Below, piece by piece: positions 1 through 5,763 of a DNA stretch of 7,441 nucleotides. Under the pieces are notes generated by a model. That model was not told the origin of the DNA. It saw only the letters and a list, made by a program, of their open reading frames with translations, and searched no databases. This stretch comes from JBBQSN01 sp038213835 (lineage in GTDB: Bacteria; Actinomycetota; Actinomycetes; Actinomycetales; CAWJMD01), in the NCBI GenBank assembly GCA_038213835.1, contig JBBQSN010000162.1, forward strand, positions 1 through 7,441, written 5' to 3'. Position 1 is the stretch's first letter; each line of letters starts with the position of its first letter. Both the position numbers and the translations under genes were made by a program.

Positions 1-1011
1 CACCCAGGCCGAGTTGAGCTGGATCACCAGGTCGCGGACCAGGTCGGTGGGTCCGATCGCGACGACGACCTCGGGGCCGGCGCGGCCGCCGCGGTAGCCG
101 TCGACCTTGCTGACGAGCTGGGAGAGCTGGGCCTGGGACGCCGCGCCCTCGGTGCCGGGTCGGGCCACGCCCAGCCGGCCGAGGTCACGGGACAGGGCGC
201 CCCGCCGCAGGGCCGCCGCGCGCAGCCGTCCGCGCTGCTCGAGCACCTGCAGGAGCCCGCCGCCGACGAGGGCGCCGACGAGGGCGCCAGCCCCGAGGTT
301 GACCCACAGGATGGGGGCGACAGGCGCGCTCGGGACGGTGGCGGCGGTGATGATCTGACCACCGGGGGTGTCGCCCGACTGCAGCGAGACCAGCCGGCTG
401 TTCACGTCGGCCAGCTGCGAGACCAGCAGGGTGCGCTGGGACTCCAGCAGGGCGCGGCCGGAGGTGTCGTCGTCGCCGACGGTGCCGAGGGAGGTCGTGT
501 TGTCCTGCAGCCGGGTGGTGAGGTCCGTGACCTGAGCGGTCAGCGACGCCACGACGTCAGTGAGTTCCTGGGCCGCAGTGGCCTCGCGGCTGTCGAGATA
601 GGACCGGGCGACCGCCGCGGCGGCGTCGCGGGCCAGCTCGGCCTGCGGCGCGCGCACCGAGATCACGAGCACGGTGCTGTTGGTGGGGACGGTGACCGTG
701 GTGCTGGCCAGCAGCGACTCGGGGGTCAACCGGCCCTGCAGGGCCTCCGATGCGGCCCTGGTCGCGACGGTGGAGCGGGCCAGCTCGACCTCGGTGTCGA
801 TCTCGACGACGCCGGTCCTGCGGCCGCCGCTGATGTTCGAGTGGAGCGCCGCCACGGTGGGCAGCACCAGCACCGAGGTGCTCGCCGCGTACGTGCGGGG
901 CAAGGTCGAGTGGACGTACGCACCGCCCAGCACGCCGAGGACGAGGCACGACGCGGCCGCGACCCAGCCGACCACGCGGCGGCCGGATGCGGACACCTTG
1001 GGGAGTGCCAT
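1..1011 (-). CDS. Wzz-type polysaccharide chain-length regulator, partial (C-terminus off window)
   Basis: The gene starts at ATG 1011-1009 and stays open for 337 codons to the left edge, so its end is missing. A basic N-terminus leads into a first membrane segment at about residues 11-31. Next comes YAASTSVLVLP, the characteristic opening of the Wzz domain. A long region with coiled-coil character follows (about residues 138-208), then a Pro-containing second membrane segment (about 226-250) beginning VPSAPVAPILW. This two-helix layout matches Wzz/CapA-type proteins that set polymer length in capsule or exopolysaccharide export at the inner membrane. The cytoplasmic part after residue 250 shows no GxxxxGK[S/T] P-loop before the window ends, although VVVAIGPT near residue 325 sits where a BY-kinase P-loop strand would be expected. 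An AAGGAG lies 13 nt upstream of the ATG, inside the end of the preceding gene, which stops 7 nt before this start. The family call is firm; polymer and exact subtype are unknown. Confidence 0.85.
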   Translation of the reverse strand, partial: MALPKVSASGRRVVGWVAAASCLVLGVLGGAYVHSTLPRTYAASTSVLVLPTVAALHSNISGGRRTGVVEIDTEVELARSTVATRAASEALQGRLTPESLLASTTVTVPTNSTVLVISVRAPQAELARDAAAAVARSYLDSREATAAQELTDVVASLTAQVTDLTTRLQDNTTSLGTVGDDDTSGRALLESQRTLLVSQLADVNSRLVSLQSGDTPGGQIITAATVPSAPVAPILWVNLGAGALVGALVGGGLLQVLEQRGRLRAAALRRGALSRDLGRLGVARPGTEGAASQAQLSQLVSKVDGYRGGRAGPEVVVAIGPTDLVRDLVIQLNSAWV

Positions 1012-1018
1012 CGACTGC

Positions 1019-1645
1019 TCAGAGCTCCTTCTGGGGGTGGCCGTGGGTCCGACCAGACCGGGGGGCGGCGGCTGCCGTCTCAATGATAGATCGGGGTGCG
1101 CGGCGGGACCGGGCGTTTCGGACCAACGGGTCCACGACCTCGGCGAACCTCCGCACCGAGGCCGCGAGCCGGGCGATCTCCTCGCCGGCGTCGACCGCCA
1201 GGATGGAGGGGTCGGCGATTCCGGCGTCGAGCCGGGCGTGCAGGTCCTCGCGGGTCTCGCAGGTCAGCACGAAGCGCGAGGCGCCCATCCGGCGGGCGAA
1301 CCGCTGCTGGTGGCCGTCGACGTGCTCCCCGAGGGCGGGGTCGCGCGGCACCACGACGGGCAGCGTGCCGAACCGGCGGATCTCGGTGATGGTGGCCGGT
1401 CCCCCGTGCGAGACCACGACGTCGGCGCGCGCCATTAGCTCGCCGAGCTCGTCCTTGCCGGTGATCGGCACGCCGTCCGCCAGCCGCGGCGGACGCGCGG
1501 TGCCGTGCTGGACGAACGCCTCCGGCGGGTCGGCCTGCGCCTCGAGCCAGTCGTCGACCCAGGTAACCACCCGGTCGAACGGGTGGTGGTCGGTGCCGAC
1601 GAGCACGAGCAGGAACGGCCGGGCGCGGCCACCGTCGACGGTCAC
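1019..1645 (-). CDS. Alg13/PssE-like glycosyltransferase catalytic subunit
   Basis: The predicted protein has 208 residues and resembles the C-terminal half of GT28 (MurG-like) enzymes, as in eukaryotic Alg13 and rhizobial PssE or streptococcal Cps14G. Visible motifs are the N-terminal LVGTDHHPFDR (about residues 15-25), SHGGPATITE (79-88), which is the nucleotide-sugar binding Gly-rich loop, and PRDPALGEHVDGHQ (100-113). These enzymes transfer a sugar from a nucleotide donor to a lipid-linked acceptor, after being recruited to the membrane by the Alg14-like partner encoded just upstream. The GTG start at 1645 overlaps the partner's TGA in a GTGA (1642-1645), so coupled translation and a 1:1 complex are likely. 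The frame is open farther upstream, but that extension only reads across the partner gene and shows no family similarity. The last 30 or so residues are basic and low in complexity. Family is confident; donor sugar and linkage cannot be read from the sequence. Confidence 0.88.
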   Translation of the reverse strand: MTVDGGRARPFLLVLVGTDHHPFDRVVTWVDDWLEAQADPPEAFVQHGTARPPRLADGVPITGKDELGELMARADVVVSHGGPATITEIRRFGTLPVVVPRDPALGEHVDGHQQRFARRMGASRFVLTCETREDLHARLDAGIADPSILAVDAGEEIARLAASVRRFAEVVDPLVRNARSRRAPRSIIETAAAAPRSGRTHGHPQKEL

Positions 1646-2124
1646 AGCAGTGCCCCCACGTTGACCGATCCGGGGTACAGGTCGAGCTGTTCGTCCCACT
1701 GCACGCAGAAGAGCGTGCTGAACGGGCGCACGAGCCGCCCGGTCATCGTGGTCGAGTCGATCCGGTCGAACACCTCGACGTACACGGTCGGCACCCGCAG
1801 CAACCGGGCCAGTACGAAGAACGGGACGGCCACGGCGGCGCCCGAGGACACCACCACCGCCGGCCGCTCGCGCCGCAGCTGGCGCCAGGCCAGCCAGGTG
1901 TTGCGCAGCAGGTTCGGCAGGTGCCGCGTGGTCGGGTGGTAGCACTCGACGACGTCCCGGCCGGCGAGCGCCGAGCGGGCGTCCTGGGTGCCGAAGGTGA
2001 CCCACCTGGTGCGGTACTGCTCCGACCACGTGTCGAGCGTCAGCAGCTGGGCCAGGTGGCCGCCGCTGGAGCACACCATCAGGACGAGCGGAGCGCCCGA
2101 CCTCGGGTGCGCGTCATCGGTCAT
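1642..2124 (-). CDS. Alg14/PssD-like glycosyltransferase membrane-anchor subunit
   Basis: The predicted protein has 160 residues from ATG 2124; a GTG directly before it (2127) would add one residue. It has the CSSGGHLAQLL motif near the N-terminus (about residues 18-28), equivalent to the conserved Ser-Gly-Gly-His loop of Alg14, PssD and Cps14F. A hydrophobic stretch follows (about 89-110), then YVEVFDRIDSTTMTGRL (115-131) and CVQWDEQLDLYPGS (140-153), all typical of the family. Alg14-like proteins bind the membrane and recruit the Alg13-like catalytic subunit, and in bacteria they act in capsule or exopolysaccharide repeat-unit assembly. Length matches family members of about 150-170 residues. 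The gene begins 10 nt after the cysN stop and its own stop overlaps the start of the next gene. No strong Shine-Dalgarno is visible, which fits coupling to cysN translation. Confidence 0.88.
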   Translation of the reverse strand: MTDDAHPRSGAPLVLMVCSSGGHLAQLLTLDTWSEQYRTRWVTFGTQDARSALAGRDVVECYHPTTRHLPNLLRNTWLAWRQLRRERPAVVVSSGAAVAVPFFVLARLLRVPTVYVEVFDRIDSTTMTGRLVRPFSTLFCVQWDEQLDLYPGSVNVGALL

Positions 2125-2134
2125 CACCTGCCCA

Positions 2135-3391
2135 TCAGCTCGCGGGCTCGCTGATCATCCCCGCGGCGACGGTCCGCTTGGTGCCCTCGTCGATCAGGAC
2201 GAAGCCGCCGGTGTAGCGGTTGCGGGTGTAGTCGTCGCACAGCAACGGCTGGGTCGTGCGCAGCCGCACCCGGCCGATCTCGTTGAGGGACAACGAGGTC
2301 GCGTCCTCGTCGCGGTGCAGCGAGTTGATGTCGAGCTTGTAGTTCAGGCTCTTGACGATCGTGCGCGCGGTGCGGGTGGTGTGCTTGATCGAGTACTTGC
2401 GACCCACCTGGAGCGACGAGGTCTCGTCCATCCAGCAGATCATCGCGTCGACGTCCTGGGTGACCTGGGGCTTGTTGTTCGGCCGGCAGATCATGTCGCC
2501 GCGCGAGATGTCGATCTCGTCCTCGAGCCGGACGGTGACCGACATCGGCGGGTAGGCCTCGTCGACCTCGCCGTCCGCGGTCTCGACCGACGCGATCCGC
2601 GAGGTGAAGCCGGACGGGAGCACCATCACCTCGTCGCCCTTCTTCAGCACGCCGCCCGCGACCTGCCCCGCGTAGCCGCGGTAGTCGTGCCACGCGTCGG
2701 ACTGCGGGCGGATGACGTACTGCACCGGGAACCGGACGTCGATCAGGTTGCGGTCGCTCGCCACGTGCACGTTCTCGAGGTGGTGCAGCAGGCTGCTGCC
2801 CTCGTACCAGGGCATGTTGGCCGAGCGGTTCACGACGTTGTCACCGGCGAGCGCGGAGACGGGGATGACGACGAGGTCGGGCATCCGCAGCCTGGCCGCG
2901 AACTGGCTGAACTCGGCGCGGATCCGCTCGAAGACCTCCTGCGAGTAGTCGACGAGGTCCATCTTGTTGACGCACAGCACCACGTGCGGCACCTGCAGCA
3001 GCGTCGCCAGGAACGCGTGCCGCCGGCTCTGCTCGACGATGCCCTTGCGGGCGTCGACCAGGACCAGCGCGAGGTCGGCGGTGGAGGCTCCGGTGACCAT
3101 GTTGCGCGTGTACTGGATGTGTCCCGGGGTGTCGGCGATGATGAAGTTGCGGCGCGCGGTGGAGAAGTAGCGGTACGCGACGTCGATGGTGATGCCCTGC
3201 TCGCGCTCGGCGCGCAGGCCGTCGGTGAGCAGCGCCAGGTTGACGTACTCGTCGCCGCGGTCCTTGCTGACCCGCTCGACCGCCTCCATCTGGTCCTGCA
3301 GCACGCTCTTGGTGTCGTAGAGCATGCGTCCGATCAGCGTGCTCTTGCCGTCGTCGACCGACCCGGCCGTGGCGAACCTGAGGATGTCCAT
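2135..3391 (-). CDS. cysN: Sulfate adenylyltransferase subunit 1 (GTPase), CysN
   Basis: The predicted protein has 418 residues. This is the GTPase subunit of ATP sulfurylase, which with CysD converts sulfate and ATP to adenosine 5'-phosphosulfate (APS) in the cytoplasm, with GTP hydrolysis driving the reaction. Visible GTPase motifs are GSVDDGKST (G1, residues 10-18), GITID with the G2 Thr (66-70), DTPGH (G3, 87-91), NKMD (G4, 142-145) and SAL (G5, 179-181). EF-Tu-like beta-barrel domains follow to the C-terminus. Length fits stand-alone CysN; the roughly 200-residue C-terminal APS kinase (CysC) domain found in CysNC fusions such as the mycobacterial one is absent. The chosen ATG (3391-3389) shares one base with the cysD stop (TGATG) and has GGAGGGG eight bases upstream. 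The same frame is open to 3829, but that stretch is the antiparallel-free overlap with cysD and has no family similarity. Alg14-like gene follows 10 nt downstream. Confidence 0.96.
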   Translation of the reverse strand: MDILRFATAGSVDDGKSTLIGRMLYDTKSVLQDQMEAVERVSKDRGDEYVNLALLTDGLRAEREQGITIDVAYRYFSTARRNFIIADTPGHIQYTRNMVTGASTADLALVLVDARKGIVEQSRRHAFLATLLQVPHVVLCVNKMDLVDYSQEVFERIRAEFSQFAARLRMPDLVVIPVSALAGDNVVNRSANMPWYEGSSLLHHLENVHVASDRNLIDVRFPVQYVIRPQSDAWHDYRGYAGQVAGGVLKKGDEVMVLPSGFTSRIASVETADGEVDEAYPPMSVTVRLEDEIDISRGDMICRPNNKPQVTQDVDAMICWMDETSSLQVGRKYSIKHTTRTARTIVKSLNYKLDINSLHRDEDATSLSLNEIGRVRLRTTQPLLCDDYTRNRYTGGFVLIDEGTKRTVAAGMISEPAS

Positions 3392-4311
3392 CAGAAGTAC
3401 CCCTCCTTCTTCCTGTCCTCCATGGCGGCCTCGCTGAACTTGTCGTCGCCACGCGTCGCACCGCGTTCGGTGATGCGGGTGGTGGCCACCTCGTCGATGA
3501 CCTTGGGAATGGTGTCGGCGTCGGAGCGCACGGCGGCGGTCAGGCTGGCGTCGCCGACCGTGCGGTACCGGACCCGCTCGGTGAAGACCGTCTCGGACGG
3601 CTTGGGGCGGCACACGTCGTGCACCCCGAACAGCATCCCGTTCCGCTCGAAGACCTCGCGGTCGTGCGCGAAGTAGATGCTCGGCAGCTCGATCCTCTCG
3701 CGCTCGATGTAGCGCCAGATGTCGATCTCGGTCCAGTTCGAGAGCGGGAAGACGCGGATGCTCTCGCCGAGGTGGACCTGGCCGTTGTACAGGTTCCACA
3801 GCTCGGGCCGCTGGTTCTTGGGGTCCCACTGGCCGAACTCGTCGCGGAAGGAGAACACCCGCTCCTTGGCCCGGGCCTTGTCCTCGTCGCGCCGGGCGCC
3901 GCCGAAGATGGCCGAGAAGCCGTACTTGTCCAGGGTGTCCAGCAGGACGGGGGTCTGGATCCGGTTGCGGGTGCCGTCGGGCGGCTCCACGACCGAGCCG
4001 TTGTCGATCGCCTCCTGGACGCTCCCGACCACGAGCTCGACCCCCAGCTCCTTGACCGTGGCGTCGCGGTGGTCCAGGACCTCCTGGAAGTTGTGGCCGG
4101 TGTCGACGTGCAGCACGGGGAACGGGATGCGGGCCGGGTGGAAGGCCTTGCGCGCCACGTGCAGCATCACGATCGAGTCCTTGCCGCCGGAGAACAGCAG
4201 CACGGGCTTCTCATGCTCGGCGACGACCTCCCTCATGATGAAGATCGCCTCCGACTCGAGCAGGTCGAGCTGGGTCAGCTGATAGGGCTGCAGGTCGTCC
4301 GTGGGGCTCAC
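3391..4311 (-). CDS. cysD: Sulfate adenylyltransferase subunit 2, CysD
   Basis: The predicted protein has 306 residues, the normal CysD length. It is the PP-loop ATP pyrophosphatase subunit that adenylates sulfate to APS in complex with CysN. Visible motifs are the PP-loop SGGKDS (residues 41-46), HVDTGHNF (68-75), FGGARRDEDKARAKER (136-151) and FPLSNWTEIDIWRYI (188-202), followed by the conserved C-terminal DDKFSEAAMEDRKKEGYF stretch. The GTG start at 4311 overlaps the cysQ stop in a GTGA (4308-4311) and has a GGAGGT Shine-Dalgarno (4317-4322) five bases upstream. Open frame farther upstream (to 4491) reads across cysQ and does not look like CysD. The stop shares its last base with the cysN ATG. 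The identity is close to certain. Whether APS is used here for cysteine synthesis or for sulfation cannot be settled from this gene alone. Confidence 0.97.
   Translation of the reverse strand: MSPTDDLQPYQLTQLDLLESEAIFIMREVVAEHEKPVLLFSGGKDSIVMLHVARKAFHPARIPFPVLHVDTGHNFQEVLDHRDATVKELGVELVVGSVQEAIDNGSVVEPPDGTRNRIQTPVLLDTLDKYGFSAIFGGARRDEDKARAKERVFSFRDEFGQWDPKNQRPELWNLYNGQVHLGESIRVFPLSNWTEIDIWRYIERERIELPSIYFAHDREVFERNGMLFGVHDVCRPKPSETVFTERVRYRTVGDASLTAAVRSDADTIPKVIDEVATTRITERGATRGDDKFSEAAMEDRKKEGYF
3400..3406 (-). promoter_or_regulatory. Ribosome binding site of cysN
   Basis: GGAGGGG on the minus strand sits in the last codons of cysD, eight bases before the cysN ATG. It fixes the cysN start at 3391 despite a frame open for another 438 bases upstream. 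Confidence 0.75.
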
Positions 4312-5129
4312 TGGGTACCTCCGGTCACGTGGGCGATCGCGTCGAGCACGGTACGTGCGTGCTGGTGACGGCACACCAGCAGGTCTGGGAGCAGGGGGTC
4401 GGGTCGGTTGTAGAGGAGCGGGCTGCCGTCGATCCTGCTGGTGTGCAGCCCGGAGGCGGCGGTGACCGCCACCGGCGCGGCGGAGTCCCACTCGTACTGG
4501 CCGCCGGCGTGCAGGTAGACGTCGGCCTCACCGCGCAGGACCGAGGTGGCCTTGACGCCGGCGGACCCCATCGGGACCAGCACGGCACCGAGCAGCTGCG
4601 CGACCGCCTCGACGAAATCCGGCGGGCGGGTGCGGCTCACGGCGAGCCGAAGCGGGCCGTCCGGGGCGTCCGGGACGGGGGTCGGGGTGTCGGTGCGGTA
4701 GACCAGGCCGGCCGCCGGCAGCGTCACGGCCCCGGCCACGAGCCCCCCGGACTGCCAGAGCGCCACGTGCACGGCCCAGTCGCTGCGGCCCTCCTCGGAG
4801 AACTCGCGGGTGCCGTCGAGCGGGTCGAGGATCCAGACCCGCTCGCTGGTCAGCCGGACGTGGTCGTCGGCGGCCTCCTCGCTCAGCACGGCGTCGTCCG
4901 GACGGCGGGTGGCCAGCAGCCGGGACAGCACCTCCTGGGCGGCCCGGTCGCCGGCGTCCTTGAGCTCGCGGCCCACCACGCCCTGCGCGGTGAGCTCGGC
5001 GCGCACCTGGAGCAGCCTGTCGCCGGCGGCCTGCGCCAGCACGACGGCCAGCTCGGCGTCGGTGACGGCCTCGGCGGCGGCCTGCGGGCCGGTCGAGCCC
5101 TCAGCGAGCGATGACGTCGCTGTGTCCAC
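4308..5129 (-). CDS. cysQ: 3'(2'),5'-bisphosphate nucleotidase family protein, CysQ-like
   Basis: The predicted protein has 273 residues of the inositol monophosphatase/CysQ superfamily. CysQ removes the 3'-phosphate from PAP (the by-product of PAPS-dependent sulfotransferases or reductases) and sometimes from PAPS itself. Metal-site motifs are present: SEE (83-85), WILDPLDGTREF (99-110, metal-binding Asp102 and Asp105) and YEWDSAAPVAV (212-222, distal metal-binding Asp215). These are the signatures of the Li+-sensitive phosphatase fold. The GTG at 5129 is favoured because GGGGGGA lies just upstream (5132-5138, close spacing) and the first residues conform to the family. The frame is open to 5228, but the extension is Pro/Arg rich and unlike CysQ. 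It is the first gene of the unit and overlaps cysD by GTGA, which supports a nucleotidase role over generic inositol phosphatase. Inositol monophosphatase activity remains a lesser alternative. Confidence 0.9.
   Translation of the reverse strand: MDTATSSLAEGSTGPQAAAEAVTDAELAVVLAQAAGDRLLQVRAELTAQGVVGRELKDAGDRAAQEVLSRLLATRRPDDAVLSEEAADDHVRLTSERVWILDPLDGTREFSEEGRSDWAVHVALWQSGGLVAGAVTLPAAGLVYRTDTPTPVPDAPDGPLRLAVSRTRPPDFVEAVAQLLGAVLVPMGSAGVKATSVLRGEADVYLHAGGQYEWDSAAPVAVTAASGLHTSRIDGSPLLYNRPDPLLPDLLVCRHQHARTVLDAIAHVTGGTQ
4317..4322 (-). promoter_or_regulatory. Ribosome binding site of cysD
   Basis: GGAGGT on the minus strand lies five bases upstream of the cysD GTG and inside the end of cysQ. It is a near-perfect anti-16S match and decides for GTG 4311 over upstream in-frame starts. 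Confidence 0.75.
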
Positions 5130-5362
5130 TGTCCCCCCACGGGTTCGTTGGTCGGTCGCGACCGGCACCGGTGGCGGGCACGTCACGTCTGTCGACCTGA
5201 TGCGACCCAGGCTACGGGGCCGGGCCACGGCTCACAGACCGTTCGGGGAAGTCCGTCTCCCTCACCCGTCTGCCCACGGACCCCTTCCTGTCGATGACCC
5301 GTTGGGGTGACGGGGCGGCCGTCGCGGGCGCCCGCGCCGCGCGGCTCGTCCTACCCTGGGCG

Positions 5363-5408
5363 GGTACGTCCAGAAGGTACGTCCAGGGGGACGACAGAGG
5401 GGGACGAC
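5363..5408 (+). repeat. Two abutting direct repeats, each with a 13-bp period
   Basis: GGTACGTCCAG occurs at 5363-5373 and again at 5376-5386. AGGGGGACGAC then occurs at 5385-5395 and again at 5398-5408. Each pair is an exact 11-bp copy offset by 13 bases, and the two pairs share two bases where they meet. The second AGGGGGA acts as the Shine-Dalgarno of the ATG at 5412. The layout could come from replication slippage or could be a tandem binding site; neither is shown. Confidence 0.8.
5397..5404 (+). promoter_or_regulatory. Ribosome binding site of the small plus-strand locus
   Basis: GAGGGGGA lies seven bases upstream of ATG 5412, an excellent actinobacterial Shine-Dalgarno. It argues that translation once started, or still starts, at 5412 and not at the earlier ATGs 5294 and 5307, which lack such a site. 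Confidence 0.6.
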
Positions 5409-5411
5409 CCG

Positions 5412-5668
5412 ATGAGCCAGGGCAGCGCCGCGCGCGTGGCACACGAACGGCGTCGTCGGCCCGCGGTGCGACCGGTGAGGTGCAGCCGTCGGTCGAGCCC
5501 TCCGCCGAGCCGAGCACCCCGGACGTCCTGACCCAGAACGCCGCCGTCGACTCGCTCGCCTTCACCGGCACCGACGTCGCCGTCGTCGGCGGTGCGGCCG
5601 CGCTCCTGGTCGCCGGTGGCGTCGTCCTCGTCCGCGTCGCCCGGCGCCGTGGCGAGCACCTCGCCTGA
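5412..5668 (+). pseudogene. LAXTG-type sortase-anchored small protein, apparently frameshifted or internally deleted
   Basis: The C-terminal part is clear. In the frame ending with TGA 5666-5668, a Pro/Ser/Glu-rich segment (VQPSVEPSAEPSTPDV) is followed by LAFTG (5555-5569), a hydrophobic segment of about 20 residues, and a basic tail VRVARRRGEHLA. That is a cell-wall sorting signal, and LAXTG is the motif preferred by class E sortases of high-GC actinobacteria. The N-terminal side does not fit. The ATG at 5412, which has the only good ribosome binding site, begins MSQGSAARVA in another frame and terminates at 5529-5531. The sorting-signal frame is open back to an ATG at 5294 but carries no signal peptide and shows poor G/C bias at third positions before about 5480. 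A secreted anchored protein needs a signal peptide, so a deletion or frameshift between about 5440 and 5480 is inferred. A sequencing error or an intact but atypical gene from 5294 remains possible. Confidence 0.5.
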
Positions 5669-5692
5669 GGCACCGACCGCACAGCTCCACCT

Positions 5693-5724
5693 GAACGCCG
5701 TCCGGGTCCGCCCGGGCGGCGTTC
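5693..5724. terminator. Probable terminator hairpin between convergent genes
   Basis: GAACGCCGTCCGGG, a 4-nt loop TCCG, and CCCGGGCGGCGTTC form a 14-bp stem whose only non-Watson-Crick position is a T-G wobble on the plus strand. It starts 25 bases after the plus-strand stop at 5668 and lies 40 bases after the ribokinase stop (5764) on the minus strand. A second, 6-bp stem (5727-5732 with 5739-5744) follows on the right. No U-run is present in either direction, which is common for actinobacterial terminators. It probably stops transcription from one or both sides. Confidence 0.6.
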
Positions 5725-5763
5725 TGCCGTCCTCCTGGGGACGGACCTGGCGCCGCAGCCGCG

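Larger units (their letters stand above)
5130..5411. other. Divergent intergenic region between cysQ and the small plus-strand locus
   Basis: This 282-base gap separates cysQ (minus strand) from the plus-strand start at 5412, so it should hold promoters for both directions. No convincing -35/-10 pair was found on either strand; a TAGCCT on the minus strand (5214-5209) resembles a -10 but has no -35 partner at proper spacing. A perfect 14-bp GC palindrome lies at 5323-5336 and an ACCGG-CA-CCGGT inverted repeat at 5161-5172, both short and expected at some rate in such GC-rich DNA. The right end holds the 13-bp-period repeats listed separately. Operator identity is unknown. Confidence 0.5.

Noticed and set aside
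674..1438. Plus-strand open frame of 254 codons
   Set aside because: It is antisense to the Wzz-type gene and the Alg13-like gene and shows no recognisable domain.
1988..3676. Long plus-strand open frame of about 560 codons
   Set aside because: It lies antisense to cysN and cysD, whose motifs are unambiguous, and its Val/Asp/Arg/His-rich translation is typical of antisense reading of high-GC genes.
3619..5114. Two long plus-strand open frames (3619-4368 and 4329-5114)
   Set aside because: Both are antisense to cysD and cysQ, with low-complexity composition and no motifs.
5161..5172. ACCGG-CA-CCGGT inverted repeat upstream of cysQ as a possible operator
   Set aside because: Arms of five bases are too short to call a site without other copies.
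5209..5236. Possible minus-strand promoter for cysQ (TAGCCT with TGTGAG 16 bases upstream)
   Set aside because: The upstream hexamer does not resemble a -35 and the -10-like match alone is expected by chance.
5323..5336. Perfect palindrome CGCGGGCGCCCGCG
   Set aside because: It is pure G/C in very GC-rich DNA and has no repeat partner or clear position relative to a promoter.
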